Position numbers and translations under genes: made by a program. A DNA stretch of 17,896 bases from the NCBI GenBank assembly GCA_945833725.1, contig CAMAFU010000013.1:1-17896 (forward strand), read 5' to 3'. This DNA is from an uncultured Treponema sp. Lineage in GTDB: Bacteria; Spirochaetota; Spirochaetia; Treponematales; Treponemataceae. Numbering within the stretch: position 1 is the stretch's first letter; each line of letters opens with the position of its first letter. Positions 14,426-17,896 of this stretch are shown here, piece by piece. A model generated the notes under the pieces. It ran no database searches. It was not told where the DNA came from and saw only the letters and a program-made list of their open reading frames with translations.

Positions 14426-15505
14426 TTACAAAGTATGCAGGTTTGCTCCTTCAAAATCAATAAAGGCTTCATCGCCAGAAGAAAACAGTTTATGCCCTCT
14501 TGGATTGTAATCGTTTATTTTTATTACAGTATTGCAGGCTTCAACCTGATAATGCTGGTACGCTCCCATAAAAGTAGAAAGAATTACCCGGCATTTTACG
14601 CCTTTAGCATCGGAAAGAAAAACATTTTCAGGCCGTATTACAATTTTGCAGCTGTCCCCTGAAGCAAGTTCCTTTGATGTTGTTGCATTTATTTTTTCTC
14701 CATCCACATTAACGCACACATTATTTCCAGACACGCTTTCAACTTTACCGGAAAGAAAGTTTACCTCTCCAATAAAATCTGCAACAAACTCGTTTTCAGG
14801 CTTGTAATAAATATCCTGAGGCGTTCCCTTCTGGGCAATTTTACCTTTGTTCATAAGGATAATTTCGTCCGAAAGGCTCATGGCTTCACTTTGATCGTGG
14901 GTAACATAAATTGCCGTTATACCAAGTTTTTTTTGAATTTTACGGATTTCAGTCCTCATGGAAACACGAAGTTTTGCATCAAGGTTGCTTAAAGGTTCAT
15001 CAAAAAGAAGAACTCCCGGCTGCATTACAAGCGCCCTTGCCAAAGCAACACGCTGCTGCTGACCGCCAGACAATTGATTCGTAAGTCTTTCCTCTTTTCC
15101 TTCCAGTTCTACCAGAGAAAGAATTTCCGTAACTTTCTGTTTTATTTCATCTTTTGGAAGTTTGCGCACTTTTAGCCCATAAGCAATATTGTCAAACACA
15201 TTGTAATGAGGAAGAAGCGCATAACTTTGAAAAACCATTGCCGTATCCCGTTTATTCGGCGTAAGCTGATTTATAGGCTTTTCTCCAAGAAAAATTTCGC
15301 CTTTGTCCGGGCTTTCAAAACCGGCAATCATTCTTAAAGTCGTAGTTTTTCCACAACCGGAAGGCCCCAAAAGAGTTACAAAACTTCCAGGCTTTATGTC
15401 CAGAGAAACATCATCAACTGCATTAAAATCTTTTTTAGTTTTGGGATCCTGATAAATTTTAGTAATATGTTCAAGTCTTACACCTTTAGGAGTTTTTTCC
15501 GTCAT
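14426..15505 (-). CDS. ABC transporter ATP-binding protein, Fe3+/polyamine (FbpC/PotA) type
   Basis: Cytoplasmic ATPase that powers the importer encoded upstream. The 359 residues show Walker A GPSGCGKT (47-54), Q-loop MVFQSYALLPHYNVFDNIAYG (Gln93), signature LSGGQQQ (145-151), Walker B VLLFDE (165-170), the D-loop SNLDAKLR and switch His203 in YVTHDQSEAM. From about 240 there is a C-terminal TOBE-type domain (RPENVFL at 291-297) as in importers of the CUT1/iron/polyamine group. The frame also opens at a TTG (15518-15520), but the ATG at 15503-15505 has a near-ideal GGAGGA seven bases upstream and is chosen. It lies 21 bases after the permease stop. The family reads iron, polyamine, phosphonate and sugar-phosphate systems much alike, so the substrate is open. 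Confidence 0.93.
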   Translation of the reverse strand: MTEKTPKGVRLEHITKIYQDPKTKKDFNAVDDVSLDIKPGSFVTLLGPSGCGKTTTLRMIAGFESPDKGEIFLGEKPINQLTPNKRDTAMVFQSYALLPHYNVFDNIAYGLKVRKLPKDEIKQKVTEILSLVELEGKEERLTNQLSGGQQQRVALARALVMQPGVLLFDEPLSNLDAKLRVSMRTEIRKIQKKLGITAIYVTHDQSEAMSLSDEIILMNKGKIAQKGTPQDIYYKPENEFVADFIGEVNFLSGKVESVSGNNVCVNVDGEKINATTSKELASGDSCKIVIRPENVFLSDAKGVKCRVILSTFMGAYQHYQVEACNTVIKINDYNPRGHKLFSSGDEAFIDFEGANLHTL

Positions 15506-15510
15506 AATTT

Positions 15511-15516
15511 TCCTCC
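15511..15516 (-). promoter_or_regulatory. Ribosome binding site that sets the ABC ATPase start
   Basis: Minus-strand GGAGGA sits five to six bases before the ATG at 15503-15505, in the short gap after the permease stop codon. It argues against the in-frame TTG at 15518-15520, which lies upstream of this site. Confidence 0.8.
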
Positions 15517-15526
15517 GCAAACACCG

Positions 15527-17263
15527 TTAATTTTTAATTTTCTTGCCTGTTCCCAATTTTGAAAGCAAAACATTCATTATGGAAATTGCAAGATATGTTA
15601 TTAAAATGAGTATTGTCGCATACGCACAGGCAACGCCGTATCCGCCTTTTTCTGCAAATTCGTTTATCCGTACAGTAATAAGAAGATATTTAGGCGTTAC
15701 AAGAAGAATAACTGCCGATATAGCTGTAATTGAACGGACAAAAGTCGTAACAAAGCCGGAAATAAAAGAATCCCTTATAAGCGGAAGAGTTACCGTAGCA
15801 AAAACCTTTCCGCTGTCAGCTCCCATATCATAGGCAGCCTCTTCTATGGATTTATCAATCTGCCGTAACGCAGCAATTCCAGACCTTGTGCCTATAGGAA
15901 GAGAACGGACTATAAAGACAATTACAAGAATAGCACCCGTGCCATATATACCGGAAAGAACTCCCGTATGAAAAAGCCCGGAATTAAAACCCCGTATGAA
16001 TCCCACACCAAGAACAGTTCCAGGAACGGCCATTGCCAGCATTGCAACAAATTCCATTAAACTTCGTCCGGGGAATTTTCTTTTTACAACAAGATATGCA
16101 ATTATCATTGATAAAAAGGCCGTTACAGGAGAAGCAAGGAGAGAAAGATACATGGAATCTGTAAAAACCCGCCAGCCTTTGTTTTTAAAAATATACTGAT
16201 ACCATTTTAATGAAAGACTGTAATCCCGGCCCCAAAGCTTAAAAAGAGATCCCAGCGGAACAAGGGCATACATAACAAGCACAAAAACAGATATAAGAAT
16301 ACATATAGTAACAAGAGGATATCGGACAGATTTATCTTTTACAGGCTGCCGCTCACGGCTTGCCTTACCTGTTAAAGTTGCAACGGATTTACGCTCAAGC
16401 CAGTATTTTTCGATTATAAAAAGCCCCATGGAAATTACAAGAAGAACAACTGCCATAGCCGTAGCACCGGCTTTATCGTAAGCTCCTGTAAGCTGAAGAT
16501 AAATCGAAGTTGCCAGAGTGTCAAAGTTTCCGCCGATAATCATAGGGTTTGCAAAATCGGCAACAGATTCAATAAAAGTAACAAGGAAAGCATTGCCAAG
16601 ACCAGGAAGAAGAAGCGGAAGCGTAACAGTTTTAAAAACCTGAAATCTTCCGGCACCAAGATTTCTTGCCGCTTCTTCCAGAGAAGGATCTATGTTTTTT
16701 AAAAGACCTTTCAGCATAAGGTAACAGACTGGAAAAAAAGTCATTATCTGCACAAGGGCAATTCCCCGCCAGCCATAAAGACTTGTCTGATTCAAATTAA
16801 GTATTGTTCTTGTAACAAGGCCTGTCCGTCCGAAAAGAAAAATTGCAGAAAGGGAAAGAACAAAAGGCGGAGAAACAACAGGCAGAACAGAAACAAGACT
16901 GAAAAGTTTTTTAACAAAAACAGAACCTGTATCAACATAGGAATCTACATAAGCAAAAAGGAAACCTATTGCAGTAGCACCTATTCCAGAAACGAATCCC
17001 AGCCACAGCGTATTTACGATTGACTTTCGGAACGACGACATTTTAAAAATTCTGACAAAATTGCCAAAACCTATTGAAGTAGAAGTTTCCTTTAAGCCGT
17101 CTTTTATTACGGAATTTTCAACAACAGCACTGTCGGCAAGAAGAATAACAAGAGGATAAAGGATGAACAGCAAAAGAAAAACAGATACGGCAATTATTGT
17201 AACCATCATTATGGGGTCTGCCATAAGTTTTTTTCTGTCTAAAAATTTTCCCTGATTAGTCAT
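15527..17263 (-). CDS. ABC transporter permease, fused double-domain iron(III)-type (FbpB/SfuB/AfuB family)
   Basis: Inner-membrane channel of the importer; two permease units are joined in one chain of 578 residues with about twelve membrane segments. Each half carries the EAA loop that contacts the ATPase: EEAARNLGAGRFQVF...LP at about 196-216 and EEAAYDMGADSGKVF...LP at about 474-494. The halves are joined by a charged cytoplasmic linker at about 289-315 (KYWLERKSVATL onward). The frame is open to a TTG at 17288-17290, but that lies inside a hairpin arm; the ATG at 17261-17263 with GGA about 10 bases upstream is preferred. It lies 21 bases before the ATPase gene and 111 bases after the binding-protein gene. 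Fused permeases of this kind are typical of ferric iron and AfuABC-type systems. Confidence 0.92.
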   Translation of the reverse strand: MTNQGKFLDRKKLMADPIMMVTIIAVSVFLLLFILYPLVILLADSAVVENSVIKDGLKETSTSIGFGNFVRIFKMSSFRKSIVNTLWLGFVSGIGATAIGFLFAYVDSYVDTGSVFVKKLFSLVSVLPVVSPPFVLSLSAIFLFGRTGLVTRTILNLNQTSLYGWRGIALVQIMTFFPVCYLMLKGLLKNIDPSLEEAARNLGAGRFQVFKTVTLPLLLPGLGNAFLVTFIESVADFANPMIIGGNFDTLATSIYLQLTGAYDKAGATAMAVVLLVISMGLFIIEKYWLERKSVATLTGKASRERQPVKDKSVRYPLVTICILISVFVLVMYALVPLGSLFKLWGRDYSLSLKWYQYIFKNKGWRVFTDSMYLSLLASPVTAFLSMIIAYLVVKRKFPGRSLMEFVAMLAMAVPGTVLGVGFIRGFNSGLFHTGVLSGIYGTGAILVIVFIVRSLPIGTRSGIAALRQIDKSIEEAAYDMGADSGKVFATVTLPLIRDSFISGFVTTFVRSITAISAVILLVTPKYLLITVRINEFAEKGGYGVACAYATILILITYLAISIMNVLLSKLGTGKKIKN

Positions 17264-17274
17264 AACTGTTTTCC

Positions 17275-17310
17275 AAAAAATATCCGGCAAAACAATAAGT
17301 CCAGCCGGAT
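17275..17310 (-). terminator. Terminator-like hairpin 2 between binding protein and permease
   Basis: In the minus direction ATCCGGC pairs perfectly with GCCGGAT around a 15-base loop, then A and six T residues follow. It lies 12 bases upstream of the permease ATG and downstream of hairpin 1. It may end transcripts that escape the first hairpin or protect the 3' end of the binding-protein mRNA. Confidence 0.6.
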
Positions 17311-17323
17311 TATAAATTTTTGT

Positions 17324-17366
17324 AAAAAAAACTCAGGGGTTAGCGAAAATTACACTGCCCCCGAAT
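17324..17366 (-). terminator. Terminator-like hairpin 1 after the substrate-binding protein gene
   Basis: In the minus direction ATTCGGGGG pairs with CCCCTGAGT (nine pairs, two wobble) around an 18-base loop, followed directly by about eight T residues. It begins 8 bases after the binding-protein stop. Partial termination here would keep the binding protein more abundant than the membrane parts, a common arrangement in ABC importer operons. Confidence 0.7.
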
Positions 17367-17374
17367 TTTTACCT

Positions 17375-17896
17375 TTATTTTGTTTTTACCCTGTCGTCTT
17401 TGTTAATAACTTCAAAGAACTCACCATAGTATTTAGGGCCGTTGATTTTTGCATCGTCAAAATCGTAGTTGATTGTTTCGATTTTATCTAAGCCTGCTTT
17501 AACAGCTGCTTCTACAGGTTTTGCATTGTCTATAACAAGGAACTGATAAGAACCGTTGTCCTGTGCAAGATTAACACACTCTGGAGAAAGGGCGAATTCG
17601 ATGAATTTTTTTGCATTGTCGAGATTTTTTGCACCTTTAAAAATTGCAGTTGCACCAATTTCGTAAGATGTTCCAGAAGATGGAGCAGTCATTCCAATGT
17701 TTGTGTAACCGTTGTCTACAATCTGGTATACAACATCGTGAAGGAAGCCTACGCCAATTACAACTTCTCCTTTTGGAACAAGTTTAGAAGGTCCTGAACC
17801 AGATTTTGTATACTGGCAGATATTTTTATCGACCTTAGCAAAATAGTCCATTGCCTCTTTTTCGCCTTTTATTTGAACCATTGTATTTACAATAAG
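17375..17896 (-). CDS. ABC transporter periplasmic substrate-binding protein, C-terminal part (AfuA/FbpA-like)
   Basis: The frame runs off the right edge, so the signal peptide and first lobe are missing; about 173 residues are visible. They include SGSGPSKLVPKGEVVIGVGFLHD, the conserved interlobe region of iron(III)-type binding proteins, then GAKNLDNAKKFIEFALSPE and a C-terminal tail ending DDRVKTK. The protein would collect the substrate in the periplasm (or be lipid-anchored) and deliver it to the permease encoded next. The paired Tyr iron ligands of classical FbpA cannot be judged from this fragment. AfuA proteins first taken as iron carriers were later shown to bind hexose phosphates, so the substrate is uncertain. 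An internal ATG at 17879-17881 is not the true start because the frame continues upstream. Confidence 0.88.
   Translation of the reverse strand, partial: LIVNTMVQIKGEKEAMDYFAKVDKNICQYTKSGSGPSKLVPKGEVVIGVGFLHDVVYQIVDNGYTNIGMTAPSSGTSYEIGATAIFKGAKNLDNAKKFIEFALSPECVNLAQDNGSYQFLVIDNAKPVEAAVKAGLDKIETINYDFDDAKINGPKYYGEFFEVINKDDRVKTK

Noticed and set aside
14415..14441. Hairpin ACTTT-GTA-AAAGT overlapping the ABC ATPase stop codon, followed by T residues
   Set aside because: Five AT pairs make an unstable stem. It may help end the ABC transcript, but I do not list it as a terminator.
14280..14662. Two overlapping plus-strand frames of 76 and 95 codons
   Set aside because: They begin in or pass through repeat copy C and run antisense into the ABC ATPase gene; no ribosome binding site was seen. 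They are by-products of the repeat.

Overview
The window is an AT-rich (roughly 40% GC by eye) bacterial chromosome segment in which every supported gene lies on the minus strand. Transcription therefore runs from high to low coordinates. The gene content and order (rimP-nusA-infB-rbfA-truB/ribF-rpsO-pnp, then dut, two LptF/LptG-type permeases and tgt) together with the protein character suggest a spirochaete, most likely a Treponema-like organism. That assignment is from memory of gene order and protein style, not from a search.

Layout in transcription order. (1) 17896-14426 holds an ABC importer: the C-terminal end of a substrate-binding protein cut by the window edge, a fused double-domain permease, and a Fe3+/polyamine-type ATPase. 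Two tandem terminator-like hairpins lie between the binding protein and the permease. (2) 14425-14145 is a control region with a dispersed GC-rich repeat, a strong sigma70-type promoter and a terminator-like hairpin in the rimP leader. (3) 14144-4617 is the transcription/translation cluster rimP, nusA, infB, rbfA, truB-ribF fusion, rpsO and pnp. It closes with an intrinsic terminator after pnp. A second AT-rich terminator-like hairpin sits between nusA and infB. (4) 4616-4390 holds that terminator, a second copy of the repeat, and an extended -10 promoter placed so that the dut transcript may be leaderless. (5) 4389-260 carries dut, lptF-like, lptG-like and tgt. (6) 259-1 contains a third, more diverged repeat copy and the first 35 codons of an exported small protein that runs off the left edge.

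The cluster joins ribosome assembly (RimP, RbfA, S15), initiation (IF2), transcript elongation control (NusA), tRNA modification (TruB, Tgt) and RNA turnover (PNPase). This is an ordinary housekeeping locus and I do not see a new defence system, mobile element or CRISPR array. The points worth a second look are a single-chain TruB-FAD synthetase with an apparently degenerate flavokinase end, a NusA carrying a C-terminal zinc ribbon, an IF2 with a long Gly/Asn/Arg-rich N-terminal segment and an Ala/Lys/Glu-rich tail, likely attenuation in the rimP-nusA leader, a possible leaderless dut mRNA, and a family of intergenic palindrome-rich repeats found just 3' of genes in a constant orientation.
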